A stretch of 47,784 bases of DNA from Acidobacteriota bacterium. GTDB lineage: Bacteria > Acidobacteriota > Terriglobia > Acidiferrales > UBA7541. Shown here one piece after another: positions 17,587 through 26,158 of the stretch. The notes beneath the pieces are model-generated. The model ran no database searches. It saw nothing but the letters and a program-made list of their open reading frames with translations, and was not told the origin of the DNA. The translations under genes were made by a program, and so were the position numbers. The DNA lies in the NCBI GenBank assembly GCA_003224175.1, contig QHYQ01000236.1, positions 1 through 47,784 of the forward strand, given 5' to 3'. Position 1 is the stretch's first letter; each line of letters begins with the position of its first letter.

Positions 17587-18842
17587 TGACTGGCAACGGT
17601 CAGATTCCATTTTTAGATCTAATTACACCTCACCTGGAACTCGAAGAGGAATTGGTCTGGGTCTTCCGCGGGATTCTGGAGACGGCCGGATTTGCGGGCG
17701 GACCTTTCGTCGAAGGTTTCGAGCGGGAGTTCGCAGAATTTTGCGGAACACAGTATTGCGTTGGCGTAGCGAGCGGCACAGACGCTTTGCGGTTCGCTTT
17801 GATTGCAGCCGGCGTGAACGCCGGTGATACGGTGATTACTGTTCCGAACACTTTCATCGCAACAGCGGAGGCGATATCTCAGGCTGGAGCGCGGCCCGAT
17901 TTCGTCGAAGTCGATGACCGCACGTACAACATGGATGCCCGAAGACTCCAGGAATATTTGGAAATGCGATGTGTCCGGGATTTCAGAACCGGGAAGTTAT
18001 TGAACGCGAAGACGCGAAGTCCTATTTCGGCGATTGTGCCGGTGCACCTATACGGCCAGCCTGCGGAGATGGATCTAATCGGGGAGCTCGCAGAAAGATA
18101 TAAGTTAGTAGTGATCGAAGATGCCTGCCAAGCGCACGGAGCCGAGTACTTTTCCAATAAGGAAAATCGTTGGCGCCGTGTCGGTTCGATCGCCCATGCC
18201 GCTGCTTTCAGCTTCTATCCGGGCAAGAATCTCGGCGCATGTGGAGAAGCCGGGGCGGTTACCACCAACGATGCAGCCCTTGCAACAAAGGTTCGCATGC
18301 TTCGCGACCATGGCCAGGCGAAGAAGTATTGCCACGAGATCGAAGGATACAATGGCAGGCTCGATGCGATCCAAGCGGGTATCTTGCAGACCAAACTCAA
18401 ATTCCTGCCAGATTGGAACCGCCAGCGTCGTGAGAATGCTCATCGCTACAATGAGTTGTTCGGTGCGCAGGACGACCTAATCACCGCTCCTTACGAACCT
18501 TCACGGGCCAAGGCTGTATATCACCTATATGTAATTCGGGTCCGATATCGCGATCAGCTCCAAAGACATCTTGCTCAAGCCGGGATCGCGACGCAAGTTC
18601 ACTACCCGATGCCCCTTCATCTTCAAAGGCCCTATGCAAGTCTGGGCTACAAAGAAGGGGATTTCCCCGTCACGGAGAGGATTGCGGCGGAGATTCTCTC
18701 TTTGCCTATGTATCCCCATCTTGAAGCGGGGCAGCAGAAACGGATTGCTCACACGATCTTCGAGTTGCTTTCCACGAAGGCTAGCATCGCCGGCAGCCAG
18801 ATTTCCCAGCCGTATCCCAGCGTTGGGATCGCGCGATCTTGA
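17586..18842 (+). CDS. DegT/DnrJ/EryC1 sugar aminotransferase, WlbC/WbpE-like
   Basis: 418 residues, PLP-dependent. Seen: GTDAL phosphate-binding turn (64-68), D179 in VVIEDACQAHGA, the Schiff-base K214 in SFYPGKNLGACGEAGAV, and RDHGQ. It would transfer an amino group to the 3-keto UDP-sugar made by the WlbA-like enzyme. An insertion of about 15 residues (MRCVRDFRTGKLLNAK, about 127-142) is unusual. The last 20 residues after the core look like a free tail. Confidence 0.9.
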   Translation: MTGNGQIPFLDLITPHLELEEELVWVFRGILETAGFAGGPFVEGFEREFAEFCGTQYCVGVASGTDALRFALIAAGVNAGDTVITVPNTFIATAEAISQAGARPDFVEVDDRTYNMDARRLQEYLEMRCVRDFRTGKLLNAKTRSPISAIVPVHLYGQPAEMDLIGELAERYKLVVIEDACQAHGAEYFSNKENRWRRVGSIAHAAAFSFYPGKNLGACGEAGAVTTNDAALATKVRMLRDHGQAKKYCHEIEGYNGRLDAIQAGILQTKLKFLPDWNRQRRENAHRYNELFGAQDDLITAPYEPSRAKAVYHLYVIRVRYRDQLQRHLAQAGIATQVHYPMPLHLQRPYASLGYKEGDFPVTERIAAEILSLPMYPHLEAGQQKRIAHTIFELLSTKASIAGSQISQPYPSVGIARS

Positions 18843-18934
18843 GACCGATTCACTTCGACAATCAGCGACGTTTAGTCGTGCTACTTGCTTCAGTATGACC
18901 GCGGCAAAAGGTGGAGTCTTGTGAGCGACAGATC

Positions 18935-20077
18935 ATGAATAGCGCTAGTCCTCATAAACCTGCCGGAAAAGCAAAGATCTGGATCGATTTGGATAATTCT
19001 CCTCATGTGCCATTCTTTGCGCCAATCATTGACGAACTTGAGAAGCGGGGCTATTCGATCGTGCTTACCGCGCGGGACGCCTTTCAGGTGCGTGAACTGG
19101 CGGATCTTCTTCATTTGAACTGCGAGCTGGTCGGTCGCCATAACGGGAAGAGCAAGATCCGGAAGGTGTTTGGCCTGTGTTTTCGTGCACTGCAATTGAT
19201 TCCCAGCGCACTCAGAGAAAAACCTGACCTGGCGATCTCTCACGGCTCGCGTTCGCAGCTCATTGTATGCGCTGCCTTGAGAATTCCTTCCCTTTTGATC
19301 ATCGATTATGAATGTGCAAAGAGGTTAGGTCTTGTCCAGCCGACCTGGTTAATGTGCCCCGAAGTAATTCCAGCTGCCGCCTTGGGATGTGACCCCAAGC
19401 GAGTTCTGAAATATCCCGGCCTTAAGGAGGATGTATATGTCCCTCGATTCGTTCCGGACCCCCGCATAAGGCATCAACTGGGACTGAGCGCCGACGATCT
19501 CGTGGTGACGATGCGGCCGCCCGCGACCGAGGCTCACTATCACCGGCGCCAGAGTGACGAGCTCTTCGAGGCTGTAATCGACTTTCTCAGCCAGAGGCCC
19601 CAGGTGAAGGTCGTCATGCTTCCTCGGAATGAGAAGCAGGCACTCTACCTAAAGGATCATTGGCCCGGGCTTTTCTCTAATCAGAAGATACGCATTCCGC
19701 AGCAAGTCGTAGATGGTCTGAATCTGATCTGGCACTCCGACCTCGTGATTAGTGGGGGCGGTACGATGAACCGAGAGGCTGCGGCGCTCGGAATGCCCGT
19801 CTACAGCACTTTTCGCGGCAAGATCGGCGCTGTAGATCGATATCTCAGTGATCGGGGCCGGCTCGTGCTACTGGAGAGTGTTGAAGACGTGCAAAGGAAA
19901 ATCCAACTCATCCGAAGAAAACCAGCCGCCACGCCGCAGAACGGCAACGACGTCGTTCTAAGTAGCATTGTCAATCAAGTTGTCTCCATCGTGGGCTCGA
20001 AGTTTCCCGCAACCTGCCAGGACCCATCCTTAGGTTCGAGTTCGGTTCACCCAAAACCTATAAAGGCTGCTCGCTAA
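18935..20077 (+). CDS. DUF354 glycosyltransferase-like protein
   Basis: About 380 residues of the DUF354 family (PF04007), which has a GT-B-like fold related to UDP-GlcNAc 2-epimerase and glycosyltransferases. Seen: KIWIDLDNSPHVPFFAPI near the N-terminus, ISHGSRSQ, YPGLKEDVYVP and the acceptor/nucleotide loop DLVISGGGTMNREAAALG. It lies directly before the WecB-like gene (1-bp gap). The biochemical role is unproven; an EPS sugar transferase is the best guess. The ATG at 18935 is chosen over GTG 18911. Confidence 0.8.
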   Translation: MNSASPHKPAGKAKIWIDLDNSPHVPFFAPIIDELEKRGYSIVLTARDAFQVRELADLLHLNCELVGRHNGKSKIRKVFGLCFRALQLIPSALREKPDLAISHGSRSQLIVCAALRIPSLLIIDYECAKRLGLVQPTWLMCPEVIPAAALGCDPKRVLKYPGLKEDVYVPRFVPDPRIRHQLGLSADDLVVTMRPPATEAHYHRRQSDELFEAVIDFLSQRPQVKVVMLPRNEKQALYLKDHWPGLFSNQKIRIPQQVVDGLNLIWHSDLVISGGGTMNREAAALGMPVYSTFRGKIGAVDRYLSDRGRLVLLESVEDVQRKIQLIRRKPAATPQNGNDVVLSSIVNQVVSIVGSKFPATCQDPSLGSSSVHPKPIKAAR

Positions 20078-20078
20078 A

Positions 20079-21386
20079 ATGAGAATTCTTTCGGTCGTTG
20101 GTGCGCGCCCCAATTTTATGAAGGCAGCACCAATCATCAGTGCGATTAACAGGCACAACAATAACCGGCCCGGAATTTCAGCCGATAGTTGCCGCATGGG
20201 CGAAACGATCGAGCACATCCTCGTGCATACCGGTCAGCATTACGACGATCTTATGTCTGGTTCGTTCTTCAGCGATCTTAATCTTCCGCCGCCGGATATT
20301 CACCTCGGGGTGGGAGCCGGCTCACCGACCATTCAAACCGCGGAAATTATGAAGAAATTTGAAGCGGTGCTGTGGGAGAAGAGACCCGAAATTGTGGTGG
20401 TCGTCGGAGATGTAACTTCGACCCTGGCATGTGCTCTGGTTACGGCCAAGGTCTCCTTCGATTCAGCGGGTTCCAGACCTTTGATCGCCCACGTGGAGGC
20501 AGGCTTGCGTTCTTTTGACCGGTCCATGCCGGAGGAGATCAACCGCATGGTCACTGATCAGGTATCTGACCTGCTCTTTGTGACGGAGCCAAGCGGCCTT
20601 CAGAATCTTCGCAGTGAAGGCATCTCACCCGAGAAGATTTACTTTGTGGGTAACACTATGATCGACTCCCTGCTCGCGTTCAAGCAGAAGGCGGAAGCGT
20701 CTTCGATATTGGAGGAGTTAGCACTTCGAACCGACAGCCACAAGCATGGAGGGCACGGCTCGATCCGTCGTTATGCATTGCTGACCCTACACCGGCCGTC
20801 AAATGTCGATAACCGAGATTGCCTTCTGAACATCCTCGCGGGGTTAGAAGAGTTAGCCATGGATTGCCCCATCATCTTCCCTATACATCCTCGAACACAA
20901 AGACGAATTGAGGAATTCGGTTTGCGCGGCCGCATAGGCATGAAGGGCTCGATGATCCACGGCGCCACACCAGATTCGGGAAGTGGCGGGCACGGAATTA
21001 TCCTGACTCAGCCGATGGGGTATGTGGAGTTTCTTTGTTTGATGATGCATGCATCAATGGTCGTGACGGACTCTGGCGGCATCCAGGAAGAGACCACGTG
21101 CCTGGGAATTCCGTGCGTCACCGTCAGGGAAAACACCGAGAGGCCCGTTACGGTGGAGATCGGCACAAATGTTCTTGCCGGAAGAAGCAAAGAGAGCATC
21201 AAGGCTGCCATTCGCCGACAGACCGGGAGCAGAATCAGCGGGTCCGTGCCGGAGAAATGGGATGGCCAGGCCGCCGTACGAATTGTCGACGTTTTGGTTC
21301 GCATTCACTGCGAAGGCGCATCGCCTGAGGCGTTTGTTTCGGGACGCAGTGTCCGCCAGTTGATGCCCATGGGAACGTTTGACTGA
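20079..21386 (+). CDS. wecB: UDP-N-acetylglucosamine 2-epimerase (non-hydrolysing)
   Basis: 435 residues, longer than the usual 370-380. Seen: VVGARPNFMKAAP at the start, VVVVGDVTSTLACAL, HVEAGLRSFDRSMPEEINR, LLTLHRPSNVD, DSGGIQEETTCLG (D331) and RENTERPVTVEIGTN. These are the full set of family motifs. Two inserts account for the extra length, near residues 25-45 and around SGSGGHG. In this context it may act like WbpI/WlbD, converting the diacetamido-glucuronic to the mannuronic form, rather than making ManNAc. Confidence 0.9.
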   Translation: MRILSVVGARPNFMKAAPIISAINRHNNNRPGISADSCRMGETIEHILVHTGQHYDDLMSGSFFSDLNLPPPDIHLGVGAGSPTIQTAEIMKKFEAVLWEKRPEIVVVVGDVTSTLACALVTAKVSFDSAGSRPLIAHVEAGLRSFDRSMPEEINRMVTDQVSDLLFVTEPSGLQNLRSEGISPEKIYFVGNTMIDSLLAFKQKAEASSILEELALRTDSHKHGGHGSIRRYALLTLHRPSNVDNRDCLLNILAGLEELAMDCPIIFPIHPRTQRRIEEFGLRGRIGMKGSMIHGATPDSGSGGHGIILTQPMGYVEFLCLMMHASMVVTDSGGIQEETTCLGIPCVTVRENTERPVTVEIGTNVLAGRSKESIKAAIRRQTGSRISGSVPEKWDGQAAVRIVDVLVRIHCEGASPEAFVSGRSVRQLMPMGTFD

Positions 21387-21391
21387 TCGGG

Positions 21392-22606
21392 ATGGATTCT
21401 GAGCTTAAGGCTGCGATTCTGGAGCTGCTGGCTTTCTGTCAGGCGAACAATTGGGCTGGTTATGACCCATATGACGCGCTGAACAGCAAAGCCTTTAAAG
21501 TGCTGCCATTCCTGAATTCGAGAGTTCCGCGGCTCATTCTCACGCAGGCTTTGAAGCGCAGCCCATTCAATCTCCGCCGGCTTTTGCTCATTCCCAAACT
21601 CCAGAACCCGAAGGCCATTGCGCTGTTTCTCTCGGCGTTCGTCAGGCTTTCCGAACGCGCGGATTTCGAGGTCGGCCGCTTCATTCCCGAAATGATTGAT
21701 CGCCTGATCGCCCTTCGGTCCGCGGGCATTCCTTACTGGTGCTGGGGCTACAGTTTTCCGTGGCAAACCCGCACGCTTATCGTGCCCGCAGGGGCCCCGA
21801 ATCTGGTGTGCACGTCGTTTGTCGCCAGCGCGCTCCTCGACGCTTATGAGCGGCGCCACGACTCAGCTTGCCTGGATATGGCCGTGAGTGCCGCCGAATA
21901 TATCTTGAACGAGCTTTACTGGTCCGGAGATGGTTCCGCGGCCGGGTTCAGCTATCCCCGGCCGGCGCTTCGCATTCAAGTGCACAACGCGAATTTTCTT
22001 GCTGCCGCCTTGCTGTGCCGCGTGTACAGGCACAGGGGCGAAAGGAAATTCCTCGCTCCAGCACTTAGGGCGGCGCACTATTCGGCCGCAAAGCAGCACG
22101 CCGACGGATCCTGGTACTACGGGGACGAGCGTTCGCAGCGATGGATTGATAATTTCCATACTGGCTACAACCTCTGCGCGTTGCAATCCATATCTCAGAA
22201 CGCCAATACAGCGGAATTTGACGACTGTATCCGCAAAGGTTTTCATTTTTACCGCACCTATTTCTTCCGCGAAGATGGTGCAGTCCGATACTTTCATAAT
22301 CGCACCTACCCCATCGATATTCACACCGTGGCACAAAGCATCGTTACGCTCGTCGAATTTCAGGATCTCGACGCGCGCAATATTCCCTTGGCTCGCGCCG
22401 TGCTTCGATGGGCTTTGGATCGCATGAGGGATGAGCGCGGTTTCTTCTATTACCGAGTGCTGCGCTTGTGCACGATCCGCACGCCCTACATGAGGTGGTC
22501 GCAGGCCTGGATGTTTCTGGCCATGTCCATGCTTTTGTGCGAATCGTCAGCGGGGGAAAAAGATTCGCCAACCGAAATCTCCCCAGCGTTCATGGAAGCA
22601 TGCTGA
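21392..22606 (+). CDS. Alpha/alpha-toroid-like protein of unknown function
   Basis: 404 residues, cytosolic, with no signal or membrane segment. Family not recognised with confidence. Repeated helical hairpins with aromatic/acid motifs (IPYWCWGYSFPWQTR at 113-127, GAPNLVCTSFVASALLDAYE, DGSWYYGDERSQRWIDNFHTGYN, YPIDIHTVAQSIVTL) suggest an (alpha/alpha)6 barrel as in six-hairpin glycosidases, polysaccharide lyases or glucuronyl C5-epimerases. A role in trimming or epimerising the polymer is inference. Its stop overlaps the start of the next glycosyltransferase, so it belongs to the EPS operon. Confidence 0.6.
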   Translation: MDSELKAAILELLAFCQANNWAGYDPYDALNSKAFKVLPFLNSRVPRLILTQALKRSPFNLRRLLLIPKLQNPKAIALFLSAFVRLSERADFEVGRFIPEMIDRLIALRSAGIPYWCWGYSFPWQTRTLIVPAGAPNLVCTSFVASALLDAYERRHDSACLDMAVSAAEYILNELYWSGDGSAAGFSYPRPALRIQVHNANFLAAALLCRVYRHRGERKFLAPALRAAHYSAAKQHADGSWYYGDERSQRWIDNFHTGYNLCALQSISQNANTAEFDDCIRKGFHFYRTYFFREDGAVRYFHNRTYPIDIHTVAQSIVTLVEFQDLDARNIPLARAVLRWALDRMRDERGFFYYRVLRLCTIRTPYMRWSQAWMFLAMSMLLCESSAGEKDSPTEISPAFMEAC

Positions 22607-23526
22607 CCTACGTCATCATCACCCCGGCGCGGAATGAGGCGCAGTACATCGAGTTGACCATCCGGTCCGTGGTCGCGCAAACTGTCCGGCCTCTCAAGTG
22701 GGTTATCGTCAGCGACGGATCAACCGATGGAACGGACGCCATTGTGAGCCGTTACGCGGCGGAACATCCCTGGATCGAACTACTGCGCATGCCGGAGCGC
22801 CGTGAACGGCATTTCGCTGGGAAAGTTCATGCCTTCAACGCGGGTCTGGCGCGAATGGCGGGATTGTCCTTCGACCTGGTCGTTAATCTGGATGGCGACA
22901 TTTCCTTTGAAAAAGACTACTTCTCTTTTTTGCAGCAAAGGCTAGCCGAAGACCCGCACTTGGGATTAGTAAGCGGGCGGCTGGTGGATGCGGACTCAAA
23001 TCAAGATTATTACGACTACAAATACACCGGTATCGAGCACGTCTCCGGCGCTTGCCAGATTTTTCGACGAGAGTGTTTCGAAGCGATTGGCGGGTATCGC
23101 CCCATCAAAGCTGGCGGAATCGATTTGTTAGCCGTGCTGAGTGCTCGAGCTAAAGGCTGGCGCACCAGGACTTTTGTCGAGAGGGCCTGTCTCCATCATC
23201 GTCCGATGGGTGCGGCGCACGTGGAGGGCCTGCGCGAAAGGCTTCACACCGGGTACAAGGATTATTTGCTTGGCAGCCATCCGCTGTGGGAGCTCTTCCG
23301 AAGCTTCTATCAAATGACGAAAAGGCCCTACGTGATTGGGGGCGTGTGTATTTTCCTGGGCTATTTTTGGATGGTGCTCCGGCGGGCTGAACGGACGATA
23401 CCGGAAGATCTCGTCGGATTTCGCCGAAAAGAGCAGATCCGGCGATTGAGACATACCCTGCGGCTCGTTCCGCGGGCCAGCGTTGCGCCTGCTCTCCCTG
23501 GCGGGTACAACGCTCAACGTAATTGA
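22600..23526 (+). CDS. Family 2 glycosyltransferase
   Basis: 308 residues. GT-A fold motifs: YVIITPARNEAQYIELTIRS, VSDGSTDGTDAI and DXD as LDGD at 97-100. A C-terminal hydrophobic segment (VIGGVCIFLGYFWMVL) may anchor it to the membrane. Start ATG 22600 overlaps the upstream stop (ATGCTGA); longer in-frame starts lie inside the previous gene. It adds one sugar to the lipid-linked EPS repeat. Confidence 0.87.
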   Translation: MLTYVIITPARNEAQYIELTIRSVVAQTVRPLKWVIVSDGSTDGTDAIVSRYAAEHPWIELLRMPERRERHFAGKVHAFNAGLARMAGLSFDLVVNLDGDISFEKDYFSFLQQRLAEDPHLGLVSGRLVDADSNQDYYDYKYTGIEHVSGACQIFRRECFEAIGGYRPIKAGGIDLLAVLSARAKGWRTRTFVERACLHHRPMGAAHVEGLRERLHTGYKDYLLGSHPLWELFRSFYQMTKRPYVIGGVCIFLGYFWMVLRRAERTIPEDLVGFRRKEQIRRLRHTLRLVPRASVAPALPGGYNAQRN

Positions 23527-23592
23527 TTGCGCTCATCGCCTCGCGCTAAGAATTCGCGTTCTGTGCAGTGCAATTAATCCCTGAGGCTTCGG

Positions 23593-24636
23593 TTGGCTAT
23601 TTACGCGATTAATCCGCTCAAGGATCCGCGCTGGGCGGATTTGGTCCAAACGCAAACAAGCGCCTCGATATTTCACACGCCGGGCTGGCTGGAGGCGCTG
23701 CGGTTGACCTACGGGTACGAGCCCGTCGTCTTTACAACTTCGCCTCCGCAAGCCCAGTTGACCAATGGAATCGTCTTTTGCCGGATCTCGAGCTGGCTCA
23801 CGGGGCGCAGGATGGTTTCCTTGCCTTTTGCCGATCATTGCGAGCCGCTATCCGAACGTGCCGAAGATAGCCGGGAGATCTTCGGTTTTCTGCGGCAAAC
23901 GCTGAAAGCAGAGAACTGGAAATATATCGAAATCAGGCCCCGAACCTCCGGCCTCCTTCTGGAAATCAGCTCGAAGGAAAAGGGCGACTCGTTTTGTTTC
24001 CACCTGCTGGATCTGCACCCATCCCTCGACACGCTTTTCGGTGGCCTCCAAAAGAGTTCCATCCAGAGAATGATCCGGCGTGCTGAACGGGAAGGCCTTT
24101 CTTGCGAAAACGGCCGATCGGAAGCGCTGCTCGGGAAATTCTATCGCTTGATGTTGAAGACCAGACGCAGGCACAAATTGCCGCCGCAACCGATCTCCTG
24201 GTTTCGGAATTTGATCGCCTGTTTAGGCGACCGGCTTAATATTCGGGTAACTTCGAAGAACGGGGAGGCTATCGCCGGTATATTGACGCTCTCCCACAGG
24301 AGCACGCTGGTCTATAAATACGGCTGCTCGGATGCGCGTTATCACCATTGGGGATCCGTTCCCTTTTTGCTTTGGAATGCCATCCGGGAAGCGAAGGAAA
24401 GTGGCTTGCAGGAATTTGATTTGGGCCGCTCCGACCTTGGCAATTCGGGATTGATTCACTTCAAGGACCGTTGGGGCGCAAAGGCTTCGCTGCTGGAGTA
24501 CGTGAGATTTTCTGCTCCCGGTTTTGCGCATGGAAGCGAGGACCGTGGACTGCAGGTTGCAAAACATGTTTTTGCCTGCTTGCCTGACGGCTTGTTAACC
24601 ACAGCTGGAAAGCTGCTTTATCGGCACATCGGCTAA
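23593..24636 (+). CDS. FemAB/GNAT-like acyltransferase (XrtA-associated type)
   Basis: 347 residues with a double GNAT fold (PF13480 / FemAB-related). Seen: SIFHTPGWLEALRLTYGYEP, SSIQRMIRRAEREGL, AIAGILTLSHRSTLVYKYGCSD and EFDLGRSDLGNSGLIHFKDRWGA. The TTG start at 23593 is supported by GAGG 6 bases upstream. Such proteins are regular members of XrtA EPS loci; relatives transfer aminoacyl groups from aminoacyl-tRNA. The acyl donor here is unknown. Confidence 0.83.
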   Translation: MAIYAINPLKDPRWADLVQTQTSASIFHTPGWLEALRLTYGYEPVVFTTSPPQAQLTNGIVFCRISSWLTGRRMVSLPFADHCEPLSERAEDSREIFGFLRQTLKAENWKYIEIRPRTSGLLLEISSKEKGDSFCFHLLDLHPSLDTLFGGLQKSSIQRMIRRAEREGLSCENGRSEALLGKFYRLMLKTRRRHKLPPQPISWFRNLIACLGDRLNIRVTSKNGEAIAGILTLSHRSTLVYKYGCSDARYHHWGSVPFLLWNAIREAKESGLQEFDLGRSDLGNSGLIHFKDRWGAKASLLEYVRFSAPGFAHGSEDRGLQVAKHVFACLPDGLLTTAGKLLYRHIG

Positions 24637-24708
24637 AACTTTTTGTTTGTGGAGCTCCGAAGCCAGCCATCCACAAAGCACATAAACAACCAAAACTGGG
24701 AGAGAGCG

Positions 24709-26091
24709 ATGGACCGCGCCTTTGTCGATTATTATCGTTGTCCGGCGAACCTTGTGACATTCGCCCACAGCGGTGAACTGACTTCTGGAGATTGCGGATA
24801 TTTCTGTTTTGGTTCCAACGCGATTGGCTACGGGCGTTGCTCTTCCAATTTTCCAGGCGAGCATTCCGCGGACATGCTCCACGATGCTCTGGCGGACGTT
24901 ATGGTAGAGCGAGGTAGAGTCTGGCTCCCATTCGACCCCTCGGAAGTAGTCGCTAACCTGCGTTATGAACGTTATGCAGCATGGAATGGCGACGGGAAAC
25001 GACTTGGTACCAGTTCTATTCTCAGAAAGGCCTATTACTCCGTCCGGCCACTTCTGCCCGTATCCGTACGTAAGCATCTCCAGAGAATGCACCTCAGAGA
25101 CTGGAGAGAAATTCGCTTCCCCAACTGGCCTGTCGATTCCAACGTTGAGTGCATCTTTGAGCAGCTCATGACGCTGCTGCTTGAGGCTCACGCCGTCGAT
25201 AGCGTCCCATTCATTTGGTTTTGGCCGGATGGCCTTCCGAGCAGCGCCATTATGACGCACGATGTGGAAGCGTTACCAGGGAGAGAAGCTTGTTCGCGTC
25301 TGATGGACTTGGACGACGCTTGGGGGATCAAGTCTAGCTTCGAAATCGTGCCGGAAGGAAAATATCCGGTTCCTGAGGCGTTCCTGAAGGACATCCGCCA
25401 CCGAGGTTTTGAAATCAACGTCCACGATTTGGATCATGATGGCCGTCTTTTCAGCAATCGGGAGTTGTTCTTGGAGCGTGCAACGGAAATCAATCGCTAC
25501 GGCAGAGATTACGGGGCTGCGGGCTTTCGTTCCGCTGTTCTCTATCGCAATGTGGACTGGTTTGAAGCTTTAGACTTTGCCTACGATATGTCCGTTCCGA
25601 GTGTCGCCAATTTGGAAGCGCAAGGTGGAGGCTGCTGCTCGATTACACCTTTTTTCATCGGTAAAATCCTGGAACTGCCCGTCACCACAACCCAAGACTA
25701 CTGCCTGCTTCATATCTTAAATCAGTCGTCCATTGCCCTCTGGAAGCGCCAGATCGCTTTGATCACTGATCAGCATGGCCTAGCTAGCTTCATCGTTCAT
25801 CCAGACTACGTTTTCGAACCGCGGGCGCTCGATACCTATAAAGCCCTTCTTGCCTATCTTGCCGGCTTGCGCTCGGAGGGAAAGCTCTGGATCGCTCGCC
25901 CGCGAGAAGTCAATGACTGGTGGCGCGAGCGAAGCCAAATGAGATTGGTGCGTCGCGGCCACGCATGGGAAATTGAGGGTCCTGGTAAGGAACGAGCCCG
26001 AATTGCGTACGCAAGCCTGGAAGGAAATCAACTCGTCTACCGCGTAGAATCACCCTCGTTGGCCGTGGCTAATACCGTAAATGCCGCATGA
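24709..26091 (+). CDS. Polysaccharide-deacetylase-like protein (NodB superfamily)
   Basis: 460 residues. A C-terminal NodB-like domain has a TxDxE-type motif in AIMTHDVEALPG, an FEINVHDLDHDGRLF metal-binding His region, AAGFRSAVLYRN and FIVHPDYV. The N-terminal about 170 residues are unassigned. GGGAGAG lies just before the ATG at 24709, which is better than the first start at 24643. It probably removes N-acetyl groups from the EPS or its precursor. No signal peptide is visible, so a cytoplasmic precursor may be the substrate. Confidence 0.8.
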   Translation: MDRAFVDYYRCPANLVTFAHSGELTSGDCGYFCFGSNAIGYGRCSSNFPGEHSADMLHDALADVMVERGRVWLPFDPSEVVANLRYERYAAWNGDGKRLGTSSILRKAYYSVRPLLPVSVRKHLQRMHLRDWREIRFPNWPVDSNVECIFEQLMTLLLEAHAVDSVPFIWFWPDGLPSSAIMTHDVEALPGREACSRLMDLDDAWGIKSSFEIVPEGKYPVPEAFLKDIRHRGFEINVHDLDHDGRLFSNRELFLERATEINRYGRDYGAAGFRSAVLYRNVDWFEALDFAYDMSVPSVANLEAQGGGCCSITPFFIGKILELPVTTTQDYCLLHILNQSSIALWKRQIALITDQHGLASFIVHPDYVFEPRALDTYKALLAYLAGLRSEGKLWIARPREVNDWWRERSQMRLVRRGHAWEIEGPGKERARIAYASLEGNQLVYRVESPSLAVANTVNAA

Positions 26092-26158
26092 GCGATGATC
26101 TGGATTCGTCGTAGACAGATAAGTTTCCGATCGTAAGGACGTCTGGTGCTTTGCGGCT

